This document shows positions 52,050 to 60,438 of a stretch of 64,000 nt of DNA, piece by piece; positions within the stretch are counted from its first letter, which is position 1, and the number at the start of each line of letters is the position of its first letter. The stretch covers positions 1,426,001 to 1,490,000 of the forward strand of contig NZ_CBDDIE010000003.1 in NCBI RefSeq assembly GCF_965228805.1, read 5' to 3'. The stretch is from JASBTN01 sp965228805. Its GTDB lineage: Bacteria > Pseudomonadota > Alphaproteobacteria > Rhodobacterales > Rhodobacteraceae. Made by a program: the position numbers and the translations under genes. Under the pieces are notes generated by a model. That model was not told the DNA's origin and did no database searches. It saw only the letters and a list, made by a program, of their open reading frames with translations.

Positions 52050-52123
52050 AAAATTATTTGAATAATTTTGCTTGAGGGGGGCCTCGCTTCGCTCGGCTTT
52101 CGGTTTTGCAGCACGCAAAACCG
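52050..52123. repeat. Structured intergenic repeat, copy 2
   Basis: It has the same order as the copy at 41054-41124: the dyad AAAATTATT-TG-AATAATTTT (52050-52069), the box GGCCTCGCTTCGCTCGGCTT (52080-52099), and a hairpin with arms CGGTTTTGC and GCAAAACCG around AGCAC (52101-52123). The box is identical in both copies; the final stem differs in sequence but is fully paired in both. Confidence 0.8.
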
Positions 52124-52145
52124 GGCACATTCATCGCGGGTCGCT

Positions 52146-53285
52146 TTACCCCTCCTGGTCGATCTCCCGCAGTCGGTCCAGCACGCAGATGCCCGGGAAG
52201 CCGTCGGCAAATGCCCCTTGGGTCTTCTGAAAGGCGCGAATGGCCTCGGCGGTGTTGGGCCCCATCAGCCCGTCGATCCCCTGCGTGTCCAGCCCCATGT
52301 TGGTCAGGCGCATCTGAACCTCGCGCAGTTCCTCACGGCTCAGCACACGCTGGCCTTCCGGAAAGCCCTGCGCGAAGGATTTCCCACCCGCAAAGCGGTC
52401 TGCCAGGTGACCGATGGCGACCGCATAGGTCTCGGCGCGGTTGTATCGCAAAATGACGTGGAAATTGCGAAACACCATCAGTGCCGCACCCCGCGCCCCT
52501 GCGGGCAACAGGATCGAAGCTGCGCCGTATTCCGCGATCGGCATCTGGCGCGCGGGCCGCACGCCCAGTGCGGTCCATTCGGCCACGCTCTTGTTGCGCC
52601 CGAGCCCGGTCAACGCATGATCGAACCCCTCGGGCAGGGTGACCTCGATCCCCCATGGCTGGCCCAGGCGCCAGCCGTGTTTCGAGACATAATTCCCGAT
52701 CGAGGCCAGCGCATCGCAGGGATCTTCCCCCCAGATGTCGCGCCGCCCGTCACCGTCGAAATCTATCGCGAAATCCTGAAAACTTGTCGGCATGAACTGC
52801 CCATGCCCCATCGCCCCGGCCCATGAGCCGACCAGCTGATCGGCCCGGGCGTCGCCCATCTGCACGATGCGCAGTGCCGCGATCAGCTCCTCCTCGAAGA
52901 AGCCGCACCGCCGCCCGCCATGGGCCAGCGTGGCCAGGGCCGGGATTGTCGGAAAGGCACCACGGTTCACGCCGAAGCCGGTTTCCAGGCCCCAGAACGC
53001 CATGATCATCTCGGCCTCGACGCCGAACTCGGCTTCGATACCATTCAGGAGCGTACGGTTCTGGCGCATCTTCTGCCGACCGTTGCGAATGCGTTCCTCG
53101 GACACGGTCACGTCCAGGTAATCACGCACGGACAGGCGGAACTCTGGCTGGTGTGCCTGTTTCTCCAACACCTCCGGCAAGGGTTGCACCGTGCCCATCA
53201 CCTGGTCGAACACGCCGCCCCTGATCTGGCGTTCCAATGCCCGTTCCCGCAACCCCGTTACCCAGGTTTCGAAATCGTCACTCAC
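52146..53285 (-). CDS. Lytic murein transglycosylase (MltB-like) with peptidoglycan-binding domain
   Basis: This 379-residue protein begins at a GTG (MSDDFETWVTGLRERAL). The SLT-like MltB domain has the catalytic Glu101 in MAFWGLETGFGVNRG, then MGHGQFMPTSFQDFAIDFDGDGRRDIW. A C-terminal peptidoglycan-binding domain follows (REVQMRLTNMGLDTQGIDGLMGPNTAEAIRAFQ). It cuts glycan strands to anhydromuropeptides. It is unusual that no signal peptide precedes the domain: only 44 bp separate it from the rnr stop upstream, too little for one. It may need another route to the periplasm, or the start may be degraded. Confidence 0.9.
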   Translation of the reverse strand: MSDDFETWVTGLRERALERQIRGGVFDQVMGTVQPLPEVLEKQAHQPEFRLSVRDYLDVTVSEERIRNGRQKMRQNRTLLNGIEAEFGVEAEMIMAFWGLETGFGVNRGAFPTIPALATLAHGGRRCGFFEEELIAALRIVQMGDARADQLVGSWAGAMGHGQFMPTSFQDFAIDFDGDGRRDIWGEDPCDALASIGNYVSKHGWRLGQPWGIEVTLPEGFDHALTGLGRNKSVAEWTALGVRPARQMPIAEYGAASILLPAGARGAALMVFRNFHVILRYNRAETYAVAIGHLADRFAGGKSFAQGFPEGQRVLSREELREVQMRLTNMGLDTQGIDGLMGPNTAEAIRAFQKTQGAFADGFPGICVLDRLREIDQEG

Positions 53286-53329
53286 CGTTGTCCCCGTTGG
53301 TCGATTTGCGTTGTTTGCGCAAACTTAAC

Positions 53330-55585
53330 CTAACGTCGCGTTCTGGACACCTTTTTCTTCACCTTCGCGGCCTTGCGTCGCGCACGCTGGGTCTTTCGCG
53401 GGGCCGAACGCCCCGATTTCCCACGGCTGGGACGGGGGAGGGAACGCCCCTCAACCTCCAGCAATTCAAGCATCAATCCGCCCGTGACGGGGATCGCCTC
53501 GGACAGGCGAATGGTCACGCGCTGGCCAATGCCCAGCACCAGGCCAGACCGTTCCCCGGTCAGCGTTTGTGCGTCGCGATCGTAGAGGAAATACTCCGCG
53601 CCGATGGATCCGACGGGAATCAGACCATCCGCACCCGTATCGTCCAGCTTGACGAAAGCACCGAAGCGCTGGATGCCGTTGATGCGCCCGGTGAACTCGT
53701 TGCCGACCCGCTCCGACAGGTAGGCGGCCAGGTAGCGATCGGTGGTATCCCGTTCGGCCATCATCGAGCGCCGCTCGGTGTCCGAGATATGTTGCGCCGT
53801 CGCCTCCAGCCGGTCGATGTCGGCGGGGTTGAGCCCGTCGTCGCCCCAGCCATGTCCCGAGATCAGCGCGCGGTGCACGATCAGGTCGCTATAGCGCCGG
53901 ATCGGGCTGGTGAAATGGGCGTAGTTCTTCAGCGCCAACCCGAAATGGCCGAAGTTCTTCGGCGTGTAATAGGCCTGGGTCATCGAGCGCAGCGTGGTGA
54001 TGTTCATCAGCTCGTCGAACTCCGTCCCCTCGGCCTGACCCAACAGGCTGTTCAGGTGCCGGGTCTGCAAGACCTGCCCCTTGGCCAGCGTAAAGCCAGA
54101 CGCCTGGGCCACTTCGCGGAGCGCCTCCAGCTTCTCGGGGCTGGGTTCCTCGTGCACGCGGTAAAGCAGCGGTCGGCCCAGGCGGTTCAGCTCCTCGGCG
54201 GCAGCGACATTGGCGATGATCATGAACTCCTCGATCACCTTATGGGCGTCGAAGCGTTCATAGAAATTGACCGACGCGACCTTGCCATCATCCCCCAGCA
54301 CGATCTTGCGTTCGGGCAGGTCCAGCTCCAGCGGCGCACGGTCCTTGCGGGCCAGCTGCGTGGCAGCCCATGCGGCGTAGAGCGGTTTGATCACTTCATC
54401 CAGCAGTGGCGCGCATTTCTCGTTCGGCTTGCCATCCTGCGCCTCTTGCACCTCGGTGTAGTTCAGCGACGCATGGGACTTCATCAGGCCACGGGTGAAC
54501 CGATGCCCGATCTTCTCGCCGCGTGCGTTCAGCACCAGCCGCACCGCCATACAAGCACGCGGCACGCCTTCGTGCAGGCTGCACAGGTCGCCCGACAGCC
54601 GGTCGGGCAGCATCGGCACCACCCGGTCAGGGAAGTAGCTGGAATTGCCCCGGTGTCGCGCTTCACGGTCCAGAGCGGAGCCGGGCGTCACGTAATGGGC
54701 CACGTCGGCGATGGCGACCCAGACGACGAAGCCGCCGGGGTTCTTCGGGTTGTCGTCGGGCTTGGCATAGACCGCGTCGTCATGGTCGCGCGCATCCGCC
54801 GGGTCGATGGTGACCAGGGGCAGGTGACGCAGGTCTTCGCGCTCGCCCAGAGGGGCGGGCTTGGCCGCATCCGCCTCGGCAATCACCTCGTCCGGGAAAG
54901 CGTCGGGGATGCCGTGCTGATGGATCGCGATCAGGCTCACGGCCTTGGGCGCGGCCGGGTCACCCAGGCGGGCGACGATGCGGGCACGGGGTAGGCCCAT
55001 GCGGCCCTTGGGCCCGGCGCGCTGGGCTTCGACCAGCTCGCCATCCTTGGCGCCGTTTACATCCGCAGTGCCGACGATCCATTCCTTGTCCGCGCCCTTG
55101 TCGACGGGCACGATGCGCCCGCCCTCGGCACCCTTGCGGAAGACGCCCAGCACGCGCTGCGGGTTGGTGCCGATGCGGCGGATCAGGCGGCCTTCGTACT
55201 GGTGGTCCTCGCCCGTGACCTCGGTCAGGCGCGCGAGGATGCGGTCATCCTGCTTCAGCGCCGGGTCGCCCGCCTTCTGGATCAGCAGGATACGGGGTTC
55301 CTCGCCCTCGCCCTGCCACTCCAGCGGGCGGGCGAACAGGTCGCCATCCGCGTCCGGTCTCAGCACCTGCGCCACGGCGACGGGGGGCAGCTTGTCCGGG
55401 TCGCGATAGGTCTTCTTGCGTTTCTGCAAATGCCCGTCCGCCTCCAGCTCGCGCAGGATGCGTTTGAGGTCGATCCGGTCGGCGCCCTTGATGCCAAAGG
55501 CGCGCGAGATGTCGCGTTTCGAGGTCTGGGTCGGGTTGTCGGAGATCCACTGAAGGATTTCGTCCTTGGAAGGAATGCGTGTCAT
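53330..55585 (-). CDS. rnr: Ribonuclease R
   Basis: This 751-residue 3'-5' exoribonuclease has an N-terminal helix-turn-helix segment (KDEILQWISDNPTQTSKRDISRAFGI), cold-shock-like domains, the RNB catalytic core with DPADARDHDDAVYA and FTSPIRRYSDLIVHRAL, an S1 domain (GRINGIQRFGAFVKLDDTGADGLIPVGSI), and a lysine/arginine-rich tail. It degrades structured RNA and takes part in trans-translation quality control, which fits the presence of arfB in the window. It is the first minus-strand gene of a stretch that continues into the transglycosylase. Confidence 0.95.
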   Translation of the reverse strand: MTRIPSKDEILQWISDNPTQTSKRDISRAFGIKGADRIDLKRILRELEADGHLQKRKKTYRDPDKLPPVAVAQVLRPDADGDLFARPLEWQGEGEEPRILLIQKAGDPALKQDDRILARLTEVTGEDHQYEGRLIRRIGTNPQRVLGVFRKGAEGGRIVPVDKGADKEWIVGTADVNGAKDGELVEAQRAGPKGRMGLPRARIVARLGDPAAPKAVSLIAIHQHGIPDAFPDEVIAEADAAKPAPLGEREDLRHLPLVTIDPADARDHDDAVYAKPDDNPKNPGGFVVWVAIADVAHYVTPGSALDREARHRGNSSYFPDRVVPMLPDRLSGDLCSLHEGVPRACMAVRLVLNARGEKIGHRFTRGLMKSHASLNYTEVQEAQDGKPNEKCAPLLDEVIKPLYAAWAATQLARKDRAPLELDLPERKIVLGDDGKVASVNFYERFDAHKVIEEFMIIANVAAAEELNRLGRPLLYRVHEEPSPEKLEALREVAQASGFTLAKGQVLQTRHLNSLLGQAEGTEFDELMNITTLRSMTQAYYTPKNFGHFGLALKNYAHFTSPIRRYSDLIVHRALISGHGWGDDGLNPADIDRLEATAQHISDTERRSMMAERDTTDRYLAAYLSERVGNEFTGRINGIQRFGAFVKLDDTGADGLIPVGSIGAEYFLYDRDAQTLTGERSGLVLGIGQRVTIRLSEAIPVTGGLMLELLEVEGRSLPRPSRGKSGRSAPRKTQRARRKAAKVKKKVSRTRR

Positions 55586-55645
55586 GAAATGGTCCTAACA
55601 TGAGGGGCCGGAGGGGTCACGGGAAGTTCGCCGGGGCGTCCTGCG

Positions 55646-56227
55646 TCACTGCAAGCGGCGCAGGTCTTCCACCGTGTCCACATCGTCCAGCGTGTCGATA
55701 ATGGCGTGCGTCAGGTCCGGGATGCTGGCGGTGGTATCGGCCAGCGCAAACTCAGAGGACCAGCGCACCTGGTTGAACAGGGACTTGGGCACGGCGCGCA
55801 CGCGTTTCAAGCCAATGAGCCAATATCCACCGTCCGGCGCCGGCCCGAAGACCGCGTCATGATCGCCCAAAGCGGCAAAGGCGCGGGCAATATGGGCGCG
55901 GGTCACGCCGGGAATGTCCGCGCCGATGATCACCACCGGGCCGGGCGGCAGGGTGCGAAAGAGTCGCCCCATCCGGTCGCCCAGATCGCCCGACCCCTGC
56001 GCCACACGGGGCAGGTCTTCGGGCCAGATGCGGCTGGTCAGCCCTTCCACATCCGGCGCGACGGCCAGGGTCACTTGCCAGCGCGGATCACGGAGGCGGC
56101 GCAGCAGGGCGCAGGTTTGGTGACGAAACCACCAGGCAGCGCGCACCATGCCGATGCCCTTTCCCAAGCGCGTTTTCACGCGGCCCGGGTGGGGCTCCTT
56201 CACCATGACAACCAGCTGTTTACGCAA
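55646..56227 (-). CDS. DUF2064/TIGR04282-family glycosyltransferase-like protein
   Basis: The protein is 193 residues if started at the TTG at 56227 (reading RKQLVVMVKEPHPGRVKTRLG); an ATG at 56206 would shorten it by 7. The family shows a nucleotidyl/glycosyltransferase-A-like fold with KEPHPGRVKTRLG, VVIIGADIPGVTRAHIARAF, GPAPDGGYWLIGLKR and FNQVRWSS. The function is unknown; some members pair with cofactor or glycan genes. The start overlaps the end of dapE by 8 bp, so it is part of that transcript. Confidence 0.8.
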   Translation of the reverse strand: MRKQLVVMVKEPHPGRVKTRLGKGIGMVRAAWWFRHQTCALLRRLRDPRWQVTLAVAPDVEGLTSRIWPEDLPRVAQGSGDLGDRMGRLFRTLPPGPVVIIGADIPGVTRAHIARAFAALGDHDAVFGPAPDGGYWLIGLKRVRAVPKSLFNQVRWSSEFALADTTASIPDLTHAIIDTLDDVDTVEDLRRLQ

Positions 56228-57368
56228 AGAAATCTCGCATGATCCGGGTATAGATCGCCTTGAGTTGCGGGATCTGCGCCACCTCCACCCGCTCGTCGAC
56301 CGAATGCATGGTCTTGCCGACCAGGCCAAACTCGACCACCGGGCAGTGGTGTTTCACGAACCGCGCGTCCGAGGTGCCGCCGGTGGTGGACAGCTCCGGG
56401 CTGACCCCGGTTTCCGCCTCGACCGATTTCGCCACCAGCGCCGACAGCTCGCCCGGCGGGGTGATGAAGCTCTCGCCCGAGACCTTGACCGTTACCTCGA
56501 ATTCGATCCCCGTGTCTGCCGCCACCCGCGCCATTTCCGCCTTCAGCCAGGTGGTCAACTCGGCCGACGTGTGGTCGTCATTGAAGCGAATGTTCACCGT
56601 GGCGCGGCACTCGGCGGGGATCACGTTGGTAGCCGCATTGCCGGTGTCGATCGTGGTGACCGCCAGGGTGGAAGCGTCGAAGTGATCGGTCCCTTCGTCC
56701 AACACATGGGCGTCCAGGTCGGCCATCAGCCGGGCCATCGCGGGCACCGGGTTCTTGGCGCGGTGCGGGTAGGCGGAATGGCCCTGTACGCCCCGTGCGG
56801 TGAACCAGGCGGTCATCGAGCCGCGCCTGCCGATCTTCATCATCTCGCCCATCGTGTTGGGGCAGGTGGGTTCACCCACCACGCAGGCCGTCATCGCCTC
56901 GCCGTTTTCGGCCATCCAGTCCAGGATCGCCGTGGTGCCGTCCACCGCGTCGCCTTCTTCATCGCCGGTAATGGTGATGACCAGCGACGCATCTTCCGGC
57001 GCCTCCTGCACGAAATCCACAGCGGCCGCGACCCAGGCGGCGACGCCGGATTTCATGTCCGTGGCCCCGCGCCCGTACATGAACCCGTCTTTGATCTCCG
57101 CACCAAAGGGCGGCATGGTCCAGGCGGCCTCGTCGCCCAGGGGCACCACATCCGTGTGGCCGTTGAAGCCCAGCGTGCGCGCGTTCTTTGACCCCCAGCG
57201 GGCAAACAGGTTCGACACCTCGCCGCGGTCGACCCGGGTGCAGGTAAAGCCCGCCTTGGTCAGGATATCCTCCAGCAACACCAGCGCGCCGCCCTCGACC
57301 GGGGTGACAGAAGGGCACTGGATCAGGCGGCGGGTCAACTCGATAGGGTCGGTGGGCGTGGTGGTCAT
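56220..57368 (-). CDS. dapE: Succinyl-diaminopimelate desuccinylase
   Basis: This 382-residue M20 metallohydrolase carries GHTDVVPLGDEAAWTMPPFG with the metal histidine, the bridging Asp in GRGATDMKSGVAAWV, the catalytic Glu-Glu region ITGDEEGDAVDG and the dimerisation domain with NPVPAMARLM and INIRFNDDHT-like NIRFNDDHTS. It hydrolyses N-succinyl-LL-2,6-diaminopimelate to yield LL-DAP for lysine and peptidoglycan synthesis. It is followed by the overlapping DUF2064 gene. Confidence 0.95.
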   Translation of the reverse strand: MTTTPTDPIELTRRLIQCPSVTPVEGGALVLLEDILTKAGFTCTRVDRGEVSNLFARWGSKNARTLGFNGHTDVVPLGDEAAWTMPPFGAEIKDGFMYGRGATDMKSGVAAWVAAAVDFVQEAPEDASLVITITGDEEGDAVDGTTAILDWMAENGEAMTACVVGEPTCPNTMGEMMKIGRRGSMTAWFTARGVQGHSAYPHRAKNPVPAMARLMADLDAHVLDEGTDHFDASTLAVTTIDTGNAATNVIPAECRATVNIRFNDDHTSAELTTWLKAEMARVAADTGIEFEVTVKVSGESFITPPGELSALVAKSVEAETGVSPELSTTGGTSDARFVKHHCPVVEFGLVGKTMHSVDERVEVAQIPQLKAIYTRIMRDFFA

Positions 57369-57653
57369 GGGGCACTCCTTTCGCCCCTGTTAGCGCAGCC
57401 CGGCCCGACCCGCAAATGTGTCGCCGATGGCACAGGGGCGGGCGACGCTGACAAATGTGTTATCAATGGGTTAACAATAGGGCGCTTCTGCGGCATAGTC
57501 GGTGCCAATGAATGACCCGAGGCAGGGCAACGGACCACCATAGACGCGAAAAGCGCGGTCCGGACACGAGCGGTTTGACGAACACATGCGGCCAACGCGC
57601 CGCTGTCTGCCGTTCTGCGCGTGCCTCAAGCAAGGGGCAGGAGGCAGAGCGAC
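57369..57653. other. Intergenic region between dapE and the Hint-domain genes
   Basis: This 285-bp divergent region must carry the promoters of dapE and the first Hint gene. CAAATGTGT is repeated at 57413-57421 and 57452-57460, 39 bp apart, and the second copy is followed by GTTATC and GGTTAAC. I see no small gene in it. Confidence 0.4.
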
Positions 57654-59222
57654 ATGGTTCAGGCGAGCGAGCTGAACATCGACACGGGTGCATCGGCGAC
57701 CGAGATGGCACAGACCATTTTCGGGGACGGTGTCACGGTGGTATCGGCAACCTATTCGGGGTCAGGCTATTCCTCTGGCACCTACAGTGGCGGGGATACG
57801 ACCTCGCCGGGTGTGACTCCCAGCGATACCGGTGTCATCCTGTCAACCGGTCGCGCGCGCGACTTTACCAACTCGTCCGGGCAGGCGAACCAGGACACCA
57901 ATACGTCGACCAACACCGGGGGGCAGAACAACAACCCGGATTTCAACGCGGCTGCGGGCGCGCGCACCTATGACGCGTCCTATATGGATGTGGACTTCAT
58001 CCCGACCGGCGACACGATGACGATGCAGTTCGTTTTCTCGTCCGATGAGTTTCCCGAATATGCCAACTCGTCCTATCAGGATTTCGTCGGGGTCTGGGTG
58101 AACGGGGCACAGGCCACCATGGCGATCGGGGATGCCAACCCGGGCAACCTTGTCGGCGGCATCAACCAGAACCTCTATGTCGATAATACGTCGGACCAGT
58201 ACAACACCGAAATGGACGGGTTCACGGTGACCATGACCCTGACCTTCCCGGTGGTCCCGAACGTGGTGAACTCGATCCGGATCGGCATCGCGGATGTCGG
58301 TGACAGCAGATATGACTCGAACCTTCTTATCGCCGGGGATTCCGTCCAGACGGTTCTGATCGCAAATGATGATGTTGTGCATCTGCCGGGCGGCGCGACC
58401 AAGACGATTGATGTGCTGGCCAACGACTATGACGCCGATGGCGGTACGCTGACGATCACGCATATCAACGGCGTGCCCGTGTCGGTGGGGGATACGGTGA
58501 CGCTGGCCACCGGCCAGACGGTGACGTTGAACGCCGATGGCACCCTGACCATGGTGGCCGAGGCCGATGGCGAATACTTCAACTTCACCTACACGATCGA
58601 CGACGGAAACAATGTCGACACCGGCTTTGTTCTGGTGGACTCGATCCCCTGTTTCGTGGCGGGCACGCTGATTGCCACGCCCCATGGCGACAAGCGGGTC
58701 GAAAGCCTGGAGCCGGGCGACATGGTGCTGACCCATGACAACGGCCCGCAGCCCCTGCGCTGGATCGGGCGACGCACGGTGCCGGCCGAGGGCAGTTTTG
58801 CCCCCATTCGCATCGCGGCGGACACGTTCGGCCGACATGGAGAGCTGCTTTTGTCGCCGCAGCACCGGGTGTTGATCCGTGACGCTTTGGCCGAGCTTCT
58901 GTTCGGCGAGACCGAGGTGCTGGTCGCTGCAAAAGATCTGGTCAATGACCGGTCGGTGCGGCGCATCGAGGGGGGCGAGGTGGAATATGTGCACCTGCTG
59001 TTCGACCAGCACGAGGTGATCTTCTCCGAAGGGCTGGCGACCGAAAGCTTCCTGCCCGGTCCCCAGACAACCCGCAGTTTCGAAGCCGATCTGGTGCGCG
59101 AGATCTGCACCCTGTTTCCCGAAATCGACCCCGATACCGGCCTGGGATATTCCCCCTCAGCGCGACGCACCCTGCGCGCGCATGAGGCGAAAGTGCTGAT
59201 GTCCGCGGGCCAGGCGGCCTGA
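57654..59222 (+). CDS. Secreted choice-of-anchor/VCBS-like protein with C-terminal Hint domain
   Basis: The protein is 522 residues from the ATG at 57654 with GGAGG upstream. The N-terminal half is a choice-of-anchor L-type adhesin domain (ASATEMAQTIFGDGVTVVSATYSG, FVFSSDEFPEYANSS, FVGVWVNG). A cadherin/VCBS-like repeat follows (VLANDYDADGGTLTITHING). From Cys333 comes a Hint_2 domain: CFVAGTLIATPHGDKRVESLEPGDMVLT and LLSPQHRVLI. There is no signal peptide, so a type I or other export route is expected. The Hint cysteine is present, so self-cleavage is possible. It heads a pair with the next gene. Confidence 0.85.
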   Translation: MVQASELNIDTGASATEMAQTIFGDGVTVVSATYSGSGYSSGTYSGGDTTSPGVTPSDTGVILSTGRARDFTNSSGQANQDTNTSTNTGGQNNNPDFNAAAGARTYDASYMDVDFIPTGDTMTMQFVFSSDEFPEYANSSYQDFVGVWVNGAQATMAIGDANPGNLVGGINQNLYVDNTSDQYNTEMDGFTVTMTLTFPVVPNVVNSIRIGIADVGDSRYDSNLLIAGDSVQTVLIANDDVVHLPGGATKTIDVLANDYDADGGTLTITHINGVPVSVGDTVTLATGQTVTLNADGTLTMVAEADGEYFNFTYTIDDGNNVDTGFVLVDSIPCFVAGTLIATPHGDKRVESLEPGDMVLTHDNGPQPLRWIGRRTVPAEGSFAPIRIAADTFGRHGELLLSPQHRVLIRDALAELLFGETEVLVAAKDLVNDRSVRRIEGGEVEYVHLLFDQHEVIFSEGLATESFLPGPQTTRSFEADLVREICTLFPEIDPDTGLGYSPSARRTLRAHEAKVLMSAGQAA

Positions 59223-59246
59223 GCGGGCAGGGGGCGAGGGCAGCGC

Positions 59247-60344
59247 ATGGCTTGGATCGGCATGGGCACGCAGGATCGCGCGGGGTTTGATGCGCGGGGG
59301 CTGGGTCAGTCCGGCCTGTTGACCGGCCTTGTGACCGAACCCGGCTCTGACGAGATCCTGCCCACCGGCTCTTTGATGTTCGAAGCGCAGGTCGCGGCGC
59401 AATACTCCGGCACGCAGCGCTTGATCCATCTGCACCGCTCACGCGGATGGACCCGCCATCTGGCAGTGCTTCTGGCCGAAGATGGCCGGTTGAGCGTTGA
59501 TTTGCAGCAGGGCGCCTCGCGCCGCGCCGCCCAGCTGACCCTGCCGGTCCCTGCGCGCGAGGCCCGCCTGCGCGTAACCTATGCCTGGGATGCACCGGCG
59601 CGCCACGCGGTGATTTCGGTCGAGGATCTGGATCAGGAGACGCTGCACCAGGTCGAACTTCCCAACCCCTTGCCCCTGCCGCTGGACGATCTCGACGCGC
59701 TCATTCGCGGCGGACGTGGTGTGCAGCGCGACCCGGGTCTGCGCTGGATTGCGCTGTCGGATCGGGTCGAGCCGGTCGGCCTGCCGTTGGGCGTCGCCGC
59801 GGGTACGCCGGTTGAGACACCAGGCGGGCTGTGCCCTGTTGATCACCTGCGCGTGGGCGACCTTGTGTCCACATCGGACGGGCCGCGCCCGATCCGCTGG
59901 TTGACCCGTCGCGAGGTGCCTGCGCTGGGCGCGTTCCGCCCGATCCATCTGCGTGCGCCCTACCATGGGCTCACCAGCGACATCCTGGTCGCGCCGGATC
60001 ACCGGCTGCTGGTCTCGGGCGGCGAGACCGAATACCTGTTCGGCGAAGACGCCGTGCTGGTCGAGGCGTGCCACCTGGTGGACGGGCGCACCACGCACCG
60101 CGCCCATGGTGGCGGGCTGATGCGCTATCACCACATCCTGCTGGATGAGCACACCTGCCTGAGTTTCGCCGGGCTGCAGGGCGAAAGCCTGTTCGTCGGC
60201 GCGATGGGGCGCGATGCCGATCTGATCGCCACCACTGCCCTGGCCGCGATGCCGCTGAATGCAATCCCGCGCCACCGCAGCTTCGCCCGCCTGCCACTGT
60301 CCAGCTACGAGGCACGGACCCTGGCCGCCTCTCTGGTGGCCTGA
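59247..60344 (+). CDS. Second Hint-domain protein, Hint cysteine absent
   Basis: This 365-residue protein starts 24 bp after the first Hint gene with GAGG upstream. The N-terminal 190 residues are beta-rich and of unknown family (LMFEAQVAAQYSGTQRLIHLHRSRGWTRHL). The C-terminal Hint_2-like domain is recognisable from GVAAGTPVETPGGLCPVDHLRVGDLVST, GPRPIRWLTRREVPALG and LVAPDHRLLVSGG. Where the neighbour has CFVAGT, this protein has GVAAGT, so the nucleophilic cysteine is lost. It is probably co-transcribed with the first Hint gene. Confidence 0.82.
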   Translation: MAWIGMGTQDRAGFDARGLGQSGLLTGLVTEPGSDEILPTGSLMFEAQVAAQYSGTQRLIHLHRSRGWTRHLAVLLAEDGRLSVDLQQGASRRAAQLTLPVPAREARLRVTYAWDAPARHAVISVEDLDQETLHQVELPNPLPLPLDDLDALIRGGRGVQRDPGLRWIALSDRVEPVGLPLGVAAGTPVETPGGLCPVDHLRVGDLVSTSDGPRPIRWLTRREVPALGAFRPIHLRAPYHGLTSDILVAPDHRLLVSGGETEYLFGEDAVLVEACHLVDGRTTHRAHGGGLMRYHHILLDEHTCLSFAGLQGESLFVGAMGRDADLIATTALAAMPLNAIPRHRSFARLPLSSYEARTLAASLVA

Positions 60345-60438
60345 ACGCCTCTTCCCCTGCGGAACCCGCCCCCGATGCAACCTGAGGTTTGCGCCCGCAG
60401 CGCCCTTGTGGCAAAGGGGCGGCAAGGGGATAGGGACA

